Assembly: GCA_040382055.1 (NCBI GenBank) | Contig: JBEIGE010000027.1 | Span: 1-38,380, forward strand | From: JBEIGE01 sp040382055 | Lineage (GTDB): Bacteria > Pseudomonadota > Gammaproteobacteria > Burkholderiales > Burkholderiaceae_C | Reading direction: 5' to 3' | Length of the DNA: 38,380 nucleotides | Part shown: positions 17,152 to 24,802 of the stretch, piece by piece | Layout: each line of letters starts with the position of its first letter | How positions within the stretch are numbered: the stretch's first letter is position 1 | Program-made: the position numbers and the translations under genes | The notes under the pieces: generated by a model | What the model was told of the DNA's origin: nothing | The model's database searches: none | The model's input: only the letters and a program-made list of their open reading frames with translations

Positions 17152-18074
17152 AGGCGCAGGAATACCATGACAAGTTGAAAGCATCTCTGTGGGACAAGGG
17201 ACGATTGGGTATCAAACCCGCACGATCCTGGCGTGAGGCGGTTTTACGGTGGATTGGGGAAACGTCTGAAAAGACCACGCACAAGGAAGATTTGGCCAAG
17301 CTTCGCTGGCTCGATGCCTACCTTGGAATGTTGGGATTGGATGAAATTGACCGGGATGTCATTGACACCATTCGGTTGACGAAGCTAAAGGAAGCTTCCC
17401 GCGCCACCACAAACCGCTATTTGGCATTGGTTCGAGCGATTCTGATCAAGTCGCGAGACGATTGGGAATGGCTTGAAAAGGTGCCGAAGATAAAGCTCTT
17501 TAAAGAAACTGCAGACCGGGAGAGGTCACTTACGCCTGAGCAAGCTCAAGACCTATTAAGGGAATTGCCTTTGCATCAGCGTGAATACGTTATGTTTGCC
17601 CTGGCGACGGGGCTGCGGCAAAGTAACGTATTGAAATTAGAGTGGGGTAAGGTCGATATTGAACGACGACACGCATGGGTATCGGCAATCAATTCCAAGA
17701 ATCGCAAACCGATTGCGGTTCCTTTGAACGACATATCTATGGCGGTTTTACTGCGTCAAATGGGAAAACATTCCACCAGAGTGTTTACCTATGCTGGCAA
17801 GCCGATCGCCAATGCCAATACCAGGGCGTGGCGCAGGGCGTTGGTAAGAGCTGGGATTACCGACTTTCGCTGGCATGACCTACGCCATACCTGGGCAACT
17901 TGGCAGCGGCAGGCCGGCACACCGACTTATGAGCTTCAAAAGTTGGGAGGTTGGAAATCTGCAACTATGGTGGAGCGGTATGCCCACTTGGCACCAGATA
18001 ACTTATCGGTCGCTGCCGGAAGAATCAATGGGCTGATCCTTGGCTACGATTTAGCTACGGGGGAGGGGAAATAA
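17049..18074 (+). CDS. int: Tyrosine recombinase / phage-type integrase of the island
   Basis: Site-specific recombinase (341 aa) of the tyrosine family. An N-terminal arm- and core-binding part (about 1-165) is followed by a catalytic domain with R190 (TGLRQSN), a Lys near 214, H276-x-x-R279 (HDLRHTW), W302 in place of the second His, and the nucleophile Y311 (ERYAHL). The ATG at 17049 has GGAA 8 nt upstream. The gene ends 53 bp before the tRNA-Asn 3' end and points at it, the usual arrangement of an integrase next to its attachment site. The active site is complete, so the element is potentially mobile. Confidence 0.92.
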   Translation: MSLYKRKDSTFWWIKITPSNGRCVQQSTGTADKVKAQEYHDKLKASLWDKGRLGIKPARSWREAVLRWIGETSEKTTHKEDLAKLRWLDAYLGMLGLDEIDRDVIDTIRLTKLKEASRATTNRYLALVRAILIKSRDDWEWLEKVPKIKLFKETADRERSLTPEQAQDLLRELPLHQREYVMFALATGLRQSNVLKLEWGKVDIERRHAWVSAINSKNRKPIAVPLNDISMAVLLRQMGKHSTRVFTYAGKPIANANTRAWRRALVRAGITDFRWHDLRHTWATWQRQAGTPTYELQKLGGWKSATMVERYAHLAPDNLSVAAGRINGLILGYDLATGEGK

Positions 18075-18075
18075 A

Positions 18076-18106
18076 AAATCCTGCTATCTTTTGAATAGCA
18101 GGATTT
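18076..18106. terminator. Bidirectional intrinsic terminator between int and tRNA-Asn
   Basis: AAATCCTGCTAT and ATAGCAGGATTT form a perfect 12-bp stem around a 7-nt loop directly after the int stop. Read on the minus strand the stem is followed by TTTTTTAT, so it should end leftward transcription of the tRNA best. Read on the plus strand it ends with only three Ts. Confidence 0.8.
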
Positions 18107-18127
18107 CTATACCCCGTAAGGGAAATT

Positions 18128-18160
18128 TGGCTCCTCGACCTGGGCTCGAACCAGGGACCT
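18128..18160. other. Probable right attachment site (tRNA-Asn 3' end)
   Basis: Tyrosine integrases of islands commonly recombine within the T-arm and 3' end of tRNA genes, and int lies immediately beside this end. A second copy of this segment should mark the left end of the island. I found none between 1 and 18100, so it should lie outside the window. The exact core limits cannot be set. Confidence 0.45.
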
Positions 18161-18203
18161 ACGGATTAACAGTCCGGTGCTCTACCGACTGAGCTATCGA
18201 GGA
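18128..18203 (-). tRNA. tRNA-Asn (GTT)
   Basis: The minus strand reads as a complete 76-nt cloverleaf with encoded CCA (18128-18130) and discriminator G at 18131. The acceptor stem TCCTCGA/TCGAGGA closes perfectly, the D-arm has AGTCGGTA, the anticodon loop CTGTTAA gives anticodon GTT, and the T-loop is GGTTCGAGCC. It is close to E. coli tRNA-Asn. The gene is intact, with its 3' end facing the integrase, as expected after integration by an element that restores the 3' part of the tRNA. Confidence 0.97.
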
Positions 18204-18214
18204 ACAAGCCTGTG

Positions 18215-18243
18215 ATTATATGCAATTTTTTTCCGGCTTTAAA
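18215..18243 (-). promoter_or_regulatory. Promoter of tRNA-Asn
   Basis: On the minus strand a perfect TATAAT -10 (18215-18220) follows a TTTAAA -35 (18238-18243) at 17-bp spacing. The -10 lies 11 bp upstream of the tRNA 5' end, as usual for a tRNA gene. Confidence 0.65.
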
Positions 18244-18322
18244 TGGCTTGACCTACTAAACTTGGTTGCGCCGGTAGTGATCAAGCTATACGGACATTTA
18301 TAACGATACTGGAGACAATTTC

Positions 18323-19318
18323 ATGCGAGTTCCTCTTTCTGCAGGTTTGCACAAGCTTGTGCGTATGGTTGGTGTGGCCATGGCTTTGGGTTGTGCCGGG
18401 GTCGCCTGGTCCCAGGCCTATCCCAATAAGCCCATCAAAATGATCGTGCCTTTTGCGGCGGGCGGCACCACCGATGTGGTGGCACGCCTGGTGGCACAGC
18501 GCATGAGTGAGACCATGGGGCAGCCGGTTGTGGTGGATAACCGGGCCGGTGCCGGGGGTGCCATTGGTGCCGATGCCGTTGCCAAGGCCGCACCCGATGG
18601 CTACACCATTCTGATGCACAACATTTCGTTTCCGCTTTCATCGGTGGCACAGGCACTGGCCAACCGCTCTCCGTTTAACGCCGAGACCGACTTCGCCGGT
18701 ATTTCCATTGCGGTGTATGTGCCCTTTGTCTTGACGGCACACCCCGGTGTTCCCGCCAACGACCTCAAGGAACTGGGTGCGCTGTTGAGAAACAACCGCA
18801 GTTTGCAATACAACTTCGGCTCAACCGGCCCGGGCTCTGCTGTGCATGTGTTGGGTGAAGCGTTTAAACGCGAGGCCAAGGTGGACATGCAGCATGTGCC
18901 TTTCCGGGGCGCGGCGCCCCTGAAGCAGGAGATGCTGGCCGGACGTATCCAGATTGGTGGCGACCAACTGTCAACCTCTTTGGCAGAAATTCGCTCGGGC
19001 ACGCTCAAAGCCCTGGCAACCAATGCCTCCAAACGCATACCCTCCCTGCCTGATGTGGCGACCGTGCGTGAGCAGGGTTTCCCGTCGCTCGAACTCGAAG
19101 GCTGGAACGGCTTGTTTGCACCGGCTAAAACACCCCGCGACATCATTGACCGTTTGCAGCGGGAAGTGGCTGCAGCGGTGCGCCACCCCGAGGTGATGAA
19201 ACGCCTGATTGAAATGGGTGCCGAGCCTGTGGGTTCTTCGCCCGAGCAACAAACCGCCATGCTGATCAAGCAGATGGATCAGTTCCGTGCGGTCATCCGC
19301 GACATGAAGCTGGAATAA
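18323..19318 (+). CDS. Bug/TctC-family periplasmic substrate-binding protein
   Basis: Extracytoplasmic receptor of the tripartite tricarboxylate transporter type (331 aa), a family greatly expanded in Burkholderiales. A signal peptide with hydrophobic core VRMVGVAMALGCAGVAW is probably cut near SQA (about 31). The mature part starts YPNKPIKMIVPFAAGGTTDVVAR, the family signature, and has NRAGAGGAIGAD and PDGYTILM. GGAGA precedes the ATG. No TctA/TctB membrane partners are nearby, as is common for orphan Bug receptors; the ligand is unknown. It converges with thiE, with a 4-bp gap. Confidence 0.9.
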   Translation: MRVPLSAGLHKLVRMVGVAMALGCAGVAWSQAYPNKPIKMIVPFAAGGTTDVVARLVAQRMSETMGQPVVVDNRAGAGGAIGADAVAKAAPDGYTILMHNISFPLSSVAQALANRSPFNAETDFAGISIAVYVPFVLTAHPGVPANDLKELGALLRNNRSLQYNFGSTGPGSAVHVLGEAFKREAKVDMQHVPFRGAAPLKQEMLAGRIQIGGDQLSTSLAEIRSGTLKALATNASKRIPSLPDVATVREQGFPSLELEGWNGLFAPAKTPRDIIDRLQREVAAAVRHPEVMKRLIEMGAEPVGSSPEQQTAMLIKQMDQFRAVIRDMKLE

Positions 19319-19322
19319 CTTC

Positions 19323-20225
19323 TCAGAAACTGCTCAGGCAATGCTGCAGTTCTGCTGCGGCAGCCTCTGGATTTTCTGCGCTGGTAATGGCGCGAACCAC
19401 CGCCACCGAGCCGACACCGCTGCTCAGGACCTGGGGGAATTTGTCTGCGTCTATGCCGCCAATGGCGACCAGCGGGTAGTCCCGCATGAGCTTTGCATAG
19501 GCATGCAAACGGGCAGTTCCCTGGGGCGGCGTGACCATGCGTTTGAGGGTAGTCGGAAACACCGCCCCCATGGCAATATAGCTTGGGCTCAAGGCATCGG
19601 CGCGCATCATTTCTGCATAGCCGTGGCTGCTCAGGCCCAGGCGCAAACCGGAAGCACGAATCACGTCGATGGCGGCGCTGTCCATGTCTTCCTGGCCCAG
19701 GTGAACGCCATAGGCACCGGCCTCAATCGCTGCCTGCCAATGGTCGTTGATAAACAGCAGTGCAGAAGTGCCCTTTACCGCAGCAACCGCAGCTTTGACT
19801 TCATGTTCAACCGCCTGGGCATCGTCTGACTTGAAGCGCAGTTGCACGGTAGGTACGCCTGCGCGGGCCATGCGACCCACCCATGCTGCATCCGGCAAAA
19901 CGGCGTACAGGCCCAGGCGTTTCGGGCAGGCTGAAAAAGCGTTAGTGCGTGGCCAGGGCTGCATGCCGAAATCAACCGGCTGATCGGGCCAATGGTTGGG
20001 GTCGAAATCGCCGGTGCGATTGGCCATGGCCTGCCACGCCTTGGCCACACACTGAGCATCTATTTCAATAAAACCCAGTGCCAGGCAGGCTGCTTTGGCA
20101 TGGGTATAGACCTCACCATATTCGGGCCCTACTGCAGGGCTGGTGGCGGAGTTGTGCGCTACGGTTAACGCCAGTGCCTGATGCGCGCTGACAATGGCCT
20201 GTGCTTGTGGTGTCATGTTTGTCAT
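19323..20225 (-). CDS. thiE: Thiamine-phosphate synthase with N-terminal extension
   Basis: Joins HMP-PP and thiazole phosphate to thiamine phosphate. The TIM-barrel enzyme begins near residue 100 (PKRLGLYAVLPD) and shows VQLRFKSDD, FINDHWQAAI, GAYGVHLGQEDM, a GLSSHG segment and AIGGIDADK at the C-terminus. The protein has 300 aa against 211 in E. coli. The first 100 residues are an extension I do not recognise, with Trp/His-containing NHWPDQPVDFGMQPW just before the enzyme domain. The start codon overlaps the thiG stop (ATGA), so it is the last gene of thiO-thiS-thiG-thiE; another in-frame ATG is at codon 4. Confidence 0.88.
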   Translation of the reverse strand: MTNMTPQAQAIVSAHQALALTVAHNSATSPAVGPEYGEVYTHAKAACLALGFIEIDAQCVAKAWQAMANRTGDFDPNHWPDQPVDFGMQPWPRTNAFSACPKRLGLYAVLPDAAWVGRMARAGVPTVQLRFKSDDAQAVEHEVKAAVAAVKGTSALLFINDHWQAAIEAGAYGVHLGQEDMDSAAIDVIRASGLRLGLSSHGYAEMMRADALSPSYIAMGAVFPTTLKRMVTPPQGTARLHAYAKLMRDYPLVAIGGIDADKFPQVLSSGVGSVAVVRAITSAENPEAAAAELQHCLSSF

Positions 20226-21046
20226 TGGTCCTGCGCGTGATGCCAGAACGGTGTGCCCAGTACCGGTGTGCTGGGTTGTGCCGCATTTTGTTCAGACATG
20301 GCACCCGACAGATAAGCGTCGCGGCCGGCTTGGGTGGCAGCAGCAAAAGCGCCTGCCATCGTTACCGGGTCTTGCGCCAACGCCACCGCTGTGTTGAGCA
20401 GCACGCCGTCAAAGCCCCATTCCATGACCTGACAGGCGTGTGAAGGCAGGCCCAGGCCGGCGTCTACCAGCATGGGGACAGACAGGCGTTCACGCAAAGT
20501 GCGCAGGCCATACGGGTTGGTCGGGCCCTTGCCGGTGCCGATAGGCGCGGCCCACGGCATCACGGCCTGGCAACCGGCATCTACCAGGCGCTGGCACAGC
20601 ACCAGGTCTTCGGTGCAGTAGGGCAGTACCTTGAAGCCATCTTTAATGAGCCAGGTGGCCGCTTCCACCAGATTCAGGGTGTCGGGCTGCAGGGTGTAGT
20701 CGTCACCAATAAGTTCGAGCTTGATCCAGGGCGTTGCGAAGACCTCACGCGCCATTTGTGCCGTGGTAATCACTTCTTGCACACTGTGACAACCCGCGGT
20801 GTTGGGCAACACCGGCACACCGAGTTGGCGCAGCAGGTCCCAAAAACTGTTGCTGGTTTCGCCGCTGCTCAGGTTCTGCCGACGCAGAGAGGCTGTGAGC
20901 ATGCCCGGCCTGGCCAGCTTGACCGCGGCTTCCAGCACGCTGGGTGAGGGGTAACGCGATGTGCCCAGCATGAGCCGGCTTTGAAAGGTGTCGCCATACA
21001 GAACAAACGCGTCGTGCTGGGCGGAATCAGGTAATGATGTAGACAT
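20222..21046 (-). CDS. thiG: Thiazole synthase
   Basis: Builds the thiazole phosphate of thiamine from deoxyxylulose phosphate, dehydroglycine and ThiS thiocarboxylate. 274 aa, family size. The LMLGTSRYPS start, RRQN segment, NTAGCHS loop and WIKLELIGDD, with K109 as the expected Schiff-base lysine, are present, as is the C-terminal phosphate-binding DAGLGLPSHA...GFDGVLLNTA region. It lies 17 bp after thiS and overlaps thiE by 4 nt; the order matches stepwise use of the products. Confidence 0.95.
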   Translation of the reverse strand: MSTSLPDSAQHDAFVLYGDTFQSRLMLGTSRYPSPSVLEAAVKLARPGMLTASLRRQNLSSGETSNSFWDLLRQLGVPVLPNTAGCHSVQEVITTAQMAREVFATPWIKLELIGDDYTLQPDTLNLVEAATWLIKDGFKVLPYCTEDLVLCQRLVDAGCQAVMPWAAPIGTGKGPTNPYGLRTLRERLSVPMLVDAGLGLPSHACQVMEWGFDGVLLNTAVALAQDPVTMAGAFAAATQAGRDAYLSGAMSEQNAAQPSTPVLGTPFWHHAQDQ

Positions 21047-21063
21047 GGAATAGAGAAATACCG

Positions 21064-21273
21064 CTAACCGCCGGTAACCGGAATAATAATTTCGATCTGG
21101 TCGTCCGGCTGCAAGGTCTTTTGCGCATATTGCGTGTTGGGGACGAACTGCATGTTAACGGCAGCAGCAAAAGGCGGGCGCGGTTGCAGGCGCGCCACCG
21201 CATCGGCCAGGGTATCTCCGGGCTTGAAGTCATGGGCTTGTTTGTTGATGAAAACGGTGTAAGTTTCTTGCAT
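21064..21273 (-). CDS. thiS: Sulfur carrier protein ThiS
   Basis: Ubiquitin-like sulfur carrier of 69 aa, ending in the required Gly-Gly (IIIPVTGG) that is thiocarboxylated. The frame extends upstream into the end of thiO, but the ATG at 21273, giving MQETYTVFINKQ, matches the family start. It sits 4 bp after thiO and 17 bp before thiG, consistent with one transcript. ThiF is not in the window. Confidence 0.9.
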   Translation of the reverse strand: MQETYTVFINKQAHDFKPGDTLADAVARLQPRPPFAAAVNMQFVPNTQYAQKTLQPDDQIEIIIPVTGG

Positions 21274-21277
21274 GGCT

Positions 21278-22369
21278 TCAAACCTCCAGCGCAAAAGTGC
21301 TGGCCAGCGGGGAGACGGGTGTGTCAATCATCTCCAAGACCACATCCAGCAAGGCCGGTGAAATCATGAAGCCATGCCGGTACAGGCCATTGATTTGCAG
21401 CACGCCCGGGGACAGCGTGCGTATGGCGGGCAGGTTGTCGGGCAGGGTGGGGCGGCACTGGGTGGCTACCTCGATGATGCGGGCTTCGGCAAAACCACTG
21501 TGGACGCTGTAAGCCGCACTGAGCAGCTCAAGCGTGGAGCGAACGCTGGGGGGTGACATGTCGTCGCTTTCGATCTCGGTGGCCCCGATCACAAACAAGT
21601 GGTCTTGCTTGGGTGCGATGTAAATGGGGTAACGGGGATGGATCAGGCGGGTAGGGCGGCTCAAATGAACTTCGGGTGCATAAACCCGAGCCACCTCACC
21701 GCGCACCCCCCGCACTTGGGACCACTGGCCCCGGGCGCCCAGGCCACGGCAATCAAACACCCAGTCGGGCTTGGGCCCGTTGCCATCCTGGCTGAAGTCT
21801 TGCGGCTCTCTCGGACTGTTCCAATGCAAGGCCACCTGCTCAGCTTTGAGCTCGTGCAACAGTGCGCCAAGCAGCTGTCGGTTGTCCAACTGGCCTTCAC
21901 CCGGTAAAAAAAGCCCTTGCGCAAACTTTGTTCCCAGACCGGGTTCCAGGGCTTGTACGCCCGCCGCATCCAGGGTTTGAGCCCGGGGCAATTGAGTAAT
22001 GTCTTGTTGCGTGGCCTGGAGTTGCCGGCCAAATCGGGCCGCTTCGGCGGCATCCTGCCGGTGCCAGAGTATCAGCGTGCCTTGCTGTTGGAAGAACACC
22101 GGCTGCGAGAGCTGAGCCAGCAGTTCGGGCCAGCGTGTCAGGGCATAGCGCCCCATCTCCACAACGCCACGCTCGGTAATGACAGACTCGGCCAAGGGAG
22201 CCAGCATGGATGCGGCAACGCGGGCGGCTGCGCCTTGGGCGTCTTCGGTGCCGGCTTCGTACACGCTCACGGCATGGCCTTTGCGGGCGAGTTGCCAAGC
22301 CAGCAAACGACCCATCAAACCCGCACCCAGAACCACAGAGCGGGGGCGGGCGTCAGAACGCTGCATCAT
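21278..22369 (-). CDS. thiO: FAD-dependent glycine oxidase
   Basis: Oxidises glycine to dehydroglycine (iminoglycine), the nitrogen donor for ThiG in aerobes. 363 aa of the DAO family: Rossmann motif VVLGAGLMGRLLAWQLARKG near residues 12-31, a YIAPKQDHLFVIGATE block, and NGLYRHGFMISPAL near the C-terminus. Two adjacent ATGs (22369 and 22366) could serve as start. It is the first gene of the thi cluster and divergent from thiD; the 80-bp gap between them holds no TPP riboswitch that I can see. Confidence 0.92.
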   Translation of the reverse strand: MMQRSDARPRSVVLGAGLMGRLLAWQLARKGHAVSVYEAGTEDAQGAAARVAASMLAPLAESVITERGVVEMGRYALTRWPELLAQLSQPVFFQQQGTLILWHRQDAAEAARFGRQLQATQQDITQLPRAQTLDAAGVQALEPGLGTKFAQGLFLPGEGQLDNRQLLGALLHELKAEQVALHWNSPREPQDFSQDGNGPKPDWVFDCRGLGARGQWSQVRGVRGEVARVYAPEVHLSRPTRLIHPRYPIYIAPKQDHLFVIGATEIESDDMSPPSVRSTLELLSAAYSVHSGFAEARIIEVATQCRPTLPDNLPAIRTLSPGVLQINGLYRHGFMISPALLDVVLEMIDTPVSPLASTFALEV

Positions 22370-22449
22370 GTGCCGAAGAAGCTTGCAGGTATGCCGTTGA
22401 ATAAACGGGCATCAGGGCGGTCATTGGCAATTGCCGGATAATTTTCATC

Positions 22450-23325
22450 ATGAGTATCAATACAAGCAACGCTGATTTTGCCAGCACCAGCGCCCGGCGG
22501 TACGCGCGGGTTCTTTCAATTGCCGGCTCGGACAGTGGTGGCGGTGCTGGTATCCAGGCTGATTTGAAAACCTTCAGCGCCCTGGGTTGTTACGGCATGA
22601 CGGCGATCACCGCCATTACCGCGCAAAACACGGTGGGTGTCCGCGCCATTCATGGCGTGCCCGCCGACATGCTCAAAGCCCAGATTGAGGCTGTGCTCGA
22701 GGATATCGGGGTGGATGCCGTCAAGATCGGCATGCTGCATGCTCCCGAGGTGGTGGCTGTGGTGGCCTGGGCTATCAGGCACTACCAGTTGAAGAACGTG
22801 GTGTTGGACCCGGTGATGGTGGCCACCAGCGGTGACCGCTTGATTGCCCAGGAAACCGTTGCGGTGCTGGTCAATACGCTGTTTCCGCTTTGCACGGTGG
22901 TAACGCCCAATCTGGATGAGGCCGAATTGCTGCTGGGCCGAGGTATCAAGGGGATAGACGCGCTGGATCAGGCTGCCAATGACATGCTGGCGCTAGGTGC
23001 ACGGGCGGTGCTGCTCAAGGGCGGTCATCTGCAGGGTGATACGGTGGTTGATGTGTTGGCCCAACCAGGCCAGCCCTTGCTGCGCCTGCAGTCGGCACGC
23101 ATTGCCAGCCGAAATGTGCACGGCACTGGTTGCACCCTGTCATCTGCAATCGCATCCAATCTGGCCTTGGGCATGGCCTTGCAAGAGGCGGTTCAAGAGG
23201 CGCGGACGTTTATTCTGTGTGCGATTGCGGCTGGCGCCCCGGTTGTGACGGGTCTAGGCCATGGGCCGCTGAACCATGGTTTTGCACCGCTGCCTTCAAA
23301 AACCTTTGCGACAACGCAGCGGTAG
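22450..23325 (+). CDS. thiD: Hydroxymethylpyrimidine / HMP-phosphate kinase
   Basis: Phosphorylates the pyrimidine half of thiamine to HMP-PP, the ThiE substrate. 291 aa, family length plus a short N-terminal tail. Ribokinase-fold signatures are SIAGSDSGGGAGIQADLKTF at about 24-43, DPVMVATSGD in the middle and NVHGTGCTLSSAIAS (anion hole and catalytic Asp-equivalent region) near the C-terminus. It is transcribed away from thiO and converges with the FNR gene, 4 bp apart. No good Shine-Dalgarno sequence is visible before the ATG. Confidence 0.93.
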   Translation: MSINTSNADFASTSARRYARVLSIAGSDSGGGAGIQADLKTFSALGCYGMTAITAITAQNTVGVRAIHGVPADMLKAQIEAVLEDIGVDAVKIGMLHAPEVVAVVAWAIRHYQLKNVVLDPVMVATSGDRLIAQETVAVLVNTLFPLCTVVTPNLDEAELLLGRGIKGIDALDQAANDMLALGARAVLLKGGHLQGDTVVDVLAQPGQPLLRLQSARIASRNVHGTGCTLSSAIASNLALGMALQEAVQEARTFILCAIAAGAPVVTGLGHGPLNHGFAPLPSKTFATTQR

Positions 23326-23329
23326 CTGC

Positions 23330-24421
23330 TTAGTCAAAAACCGGGGTTTCCACGCCCAGCACCTTGTGCAATTTGGGGCTGGTGGTGGTGTACTGCAGGT
23401 GAATCTTGCCCTTGTCCGGGAAGATGATGGGTGCGGCACCAAAGGCGGCCAGTGCACATTCGTGAAAGCCGGAAAGAATCAACTTTTTCTTGCCCGGATA
23501 GATATTGATGTCACCCACCGCAAAAATGCCGGGGACATTGGTGGAGAACTTCTCGGTATCAACCTGCAACTGCTTGCGTTCGATGTCCAGGCCCCAGTTG
23601 GCAATGGGGCCGAGTTTGGGACTCAGGCCAAAGAAGACCAGCAGCATGTCCAGCGGCACCACCCGGGTAACGCCGTCGGCGCCGGTGACCTTGACGCCCG
23701 TGAGCTGTTCGTTCTTTTCTTCCACACCGGTGATCTGGCCAATAATGAACTGCATTTCATAGGCGTCACACAGCTCTTTCATCTTGGCCACACTTGCAGG
23801 TGCGGCCTTGAAGCCGTCGCGACGGTGGATCAGGATGACGCTTTCGGCTTTGTTGGGCCCTTCGCCTACAAAGTTCAAGGCCCAATCCAGCGCCGAGTCG
23901 CCGCCGCCCACAATCACCAGGTTTTTACCGGCAAAGTCTGCCGGGTTTTTCACCCGGTAAAACAGCTGTGAGCCTTCAAACTTGTCCAGGCCATCGACTT
24001 TGAGCAAACGCGGCTGAAAAGCCCCCACACCGGCTGCAATAAAGATAGTTTTGCTGAGAAACCGCGTTCCCTTGGAGGTTTCCACAAAAAAGCGGCCGTC
24101 TTCCTGCTTTTCTACGGTGGTGACTTCTTGCCCGTAATGGAAAGTTGCTCCAAAGGGTTCAATTTGCCTGAGCAGGTTGTCCGTGAGTTCCTGTCCGGTG
24201 CAGACGGGTACTGCAGGAATGTCGTAAATAGGCTTGTCCGGGTACAGCTCAACACACTGACCGCCAGGGTAGGCCAAGGAATCAATCACGTGGGCCTTGA
24301 TCTCCAGCAGGCCCAGTTCAAACACCTGGAACAGGCCGACTGGGCCGGCACCCACAATAACTGCATCGGTTTCAATAGCACCGGAATGAGGCCCATCAAG
24401 GGCCAGCGAAGAATTCGTCAC
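23330..24421 (-). CDS. Ferredoxin--NADP+ reductase, thioredoxin-reductase-like (type 2)
   Basis: FAD flavoprotein (363 aa) that passes electrons between NADPH and ferredoxin. The FAD-binding GAGPVGLFQVFELG block lies near residues 24-37 and the NADPH-binding VIVGGGDSALDWALN near 165-180. It lacks the CxxC of thioredoxin reductases, which places it in the TrxB-like FNR group. It is 17 bp downstream of fdxA on the same strand and continues the sulfate-assimilation cluster, so FdxA is the likely partner. Downstream it meets thiD tail to tail. Confidence 0.9.
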   Translation of the reverse strand: MTNSSLALDGPHSGAIETDAVIVGAGPVGLFQVFELGLLEIKAHVIDSLAYPGGQCVELYPDKPIYDIPAVPVCTGQELTDNLLRQIEPFGATFHYGQEVTTVEKQEDGRFFVETSKGTRFLSKTIFIAAGVGAFQPRLLKVDGLDKFEGSQLFYRVKNPADFAGKNLVIVGGGDSALDWALNFVGEGPNKAESVILIHRRDGFKAAPASVAKMKELCDAYEMQFIIGQITGVEEKNEQLTGVKVTGADGVTRVVPLDMLLVFFGLSPKLGPIANWGLDIERKQLQVDTEKFSTNVPGIFAVGDINIYPGKKKLILSGFHECALAAFGAAPIIFPDKGKIHLQYTTTSPKLHKVLGVETPVFD

Positions 24422-24438
24422 TTCTTAATTGAATCCGT

Positions 24439-24768
24439 TTAGCGAATAAGTTCGGCCAGTTTGCCGGTCTTGTCTTTCCATTCATCCGCATCAGGCAAAG
24501 GGGCCTTGCGTTTGGTAATGCTTTTCCAGCCAGACAATTTGGCCAATTCTGCGTTGAGTTTGGTCATGTGCTGCTGGTCGGCAGGCACATCTTCCTCGGC
24601 GTAAATGGCATTGACCGGGCACTCGGGGATGCACACTGCGCAATCGATGCATTCGTCGGGGTCGATGGTCAGGAAGTTGGGGCCTTCGCGAAAGCAGTCA
24701 ACAGGACAAACGTCGACACAGTCGGTGTACTTGCACTTGATACAGGCTTCGGTGACGGTATGGGTCAT
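24439..24768 (-). CDS. fdxA: Seven-iron ferredoxin FdxA
   Basis: Small electron carrier (109 aa) with one [3Fe-4S] and one [4Fe-4S] cluster. Cysteines C9, C17 and C50 fit the three-iron site, and C21, C40, C43 and C46 the four-iron site; C12 and C25 are extra. The C-terminal tail (about 60-109) with WKSITKRKAPLPDADEW is typical of the FdxA group. It lies 34 bp after cysN and 17 bp before the FNR gene, which suggests an NADPH > FNR > FdxA chain serving the adjacent CysI. Confidence 0.95.
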   Translation of the reverse strand: MTHTVTEACIKCKYTDCVDVCPVDCFREGPNFLTIDPDECIDCAVCIPECPVNAIYAEEDVPADQQHMTKLNAELAKLSGWKSITKRKAPLPDADEWKDKTGKLAELIR

Positions 24769-24802
24769 TTTGTAGAGGTTGGCCGTTTAAAGATGCGTGA
24801 TT

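Noticed and set aside
12053..18074. Self-transmissible conjugative element
   Set aside because: No VirB4, VirB6, VirB10 or pilin-like genes are present between the mobilization genes and the integrase; only mobilization functions are seen in the window.
1..18127. Left att copy of the tRNA-Asn 3' end inside the window
   Set aside because: Scanning the intergenic gaps for CTCCTCGACC-type sequence found no convincing second copy, so the left end is taken to be outside the window.
22370..22449. TPP riboswitch between thiO and thiD
   Set aside because: The gap is only 80 bp and shows none of the conserved CUGAGA or ACCUGAUCU-type elements on either strand.
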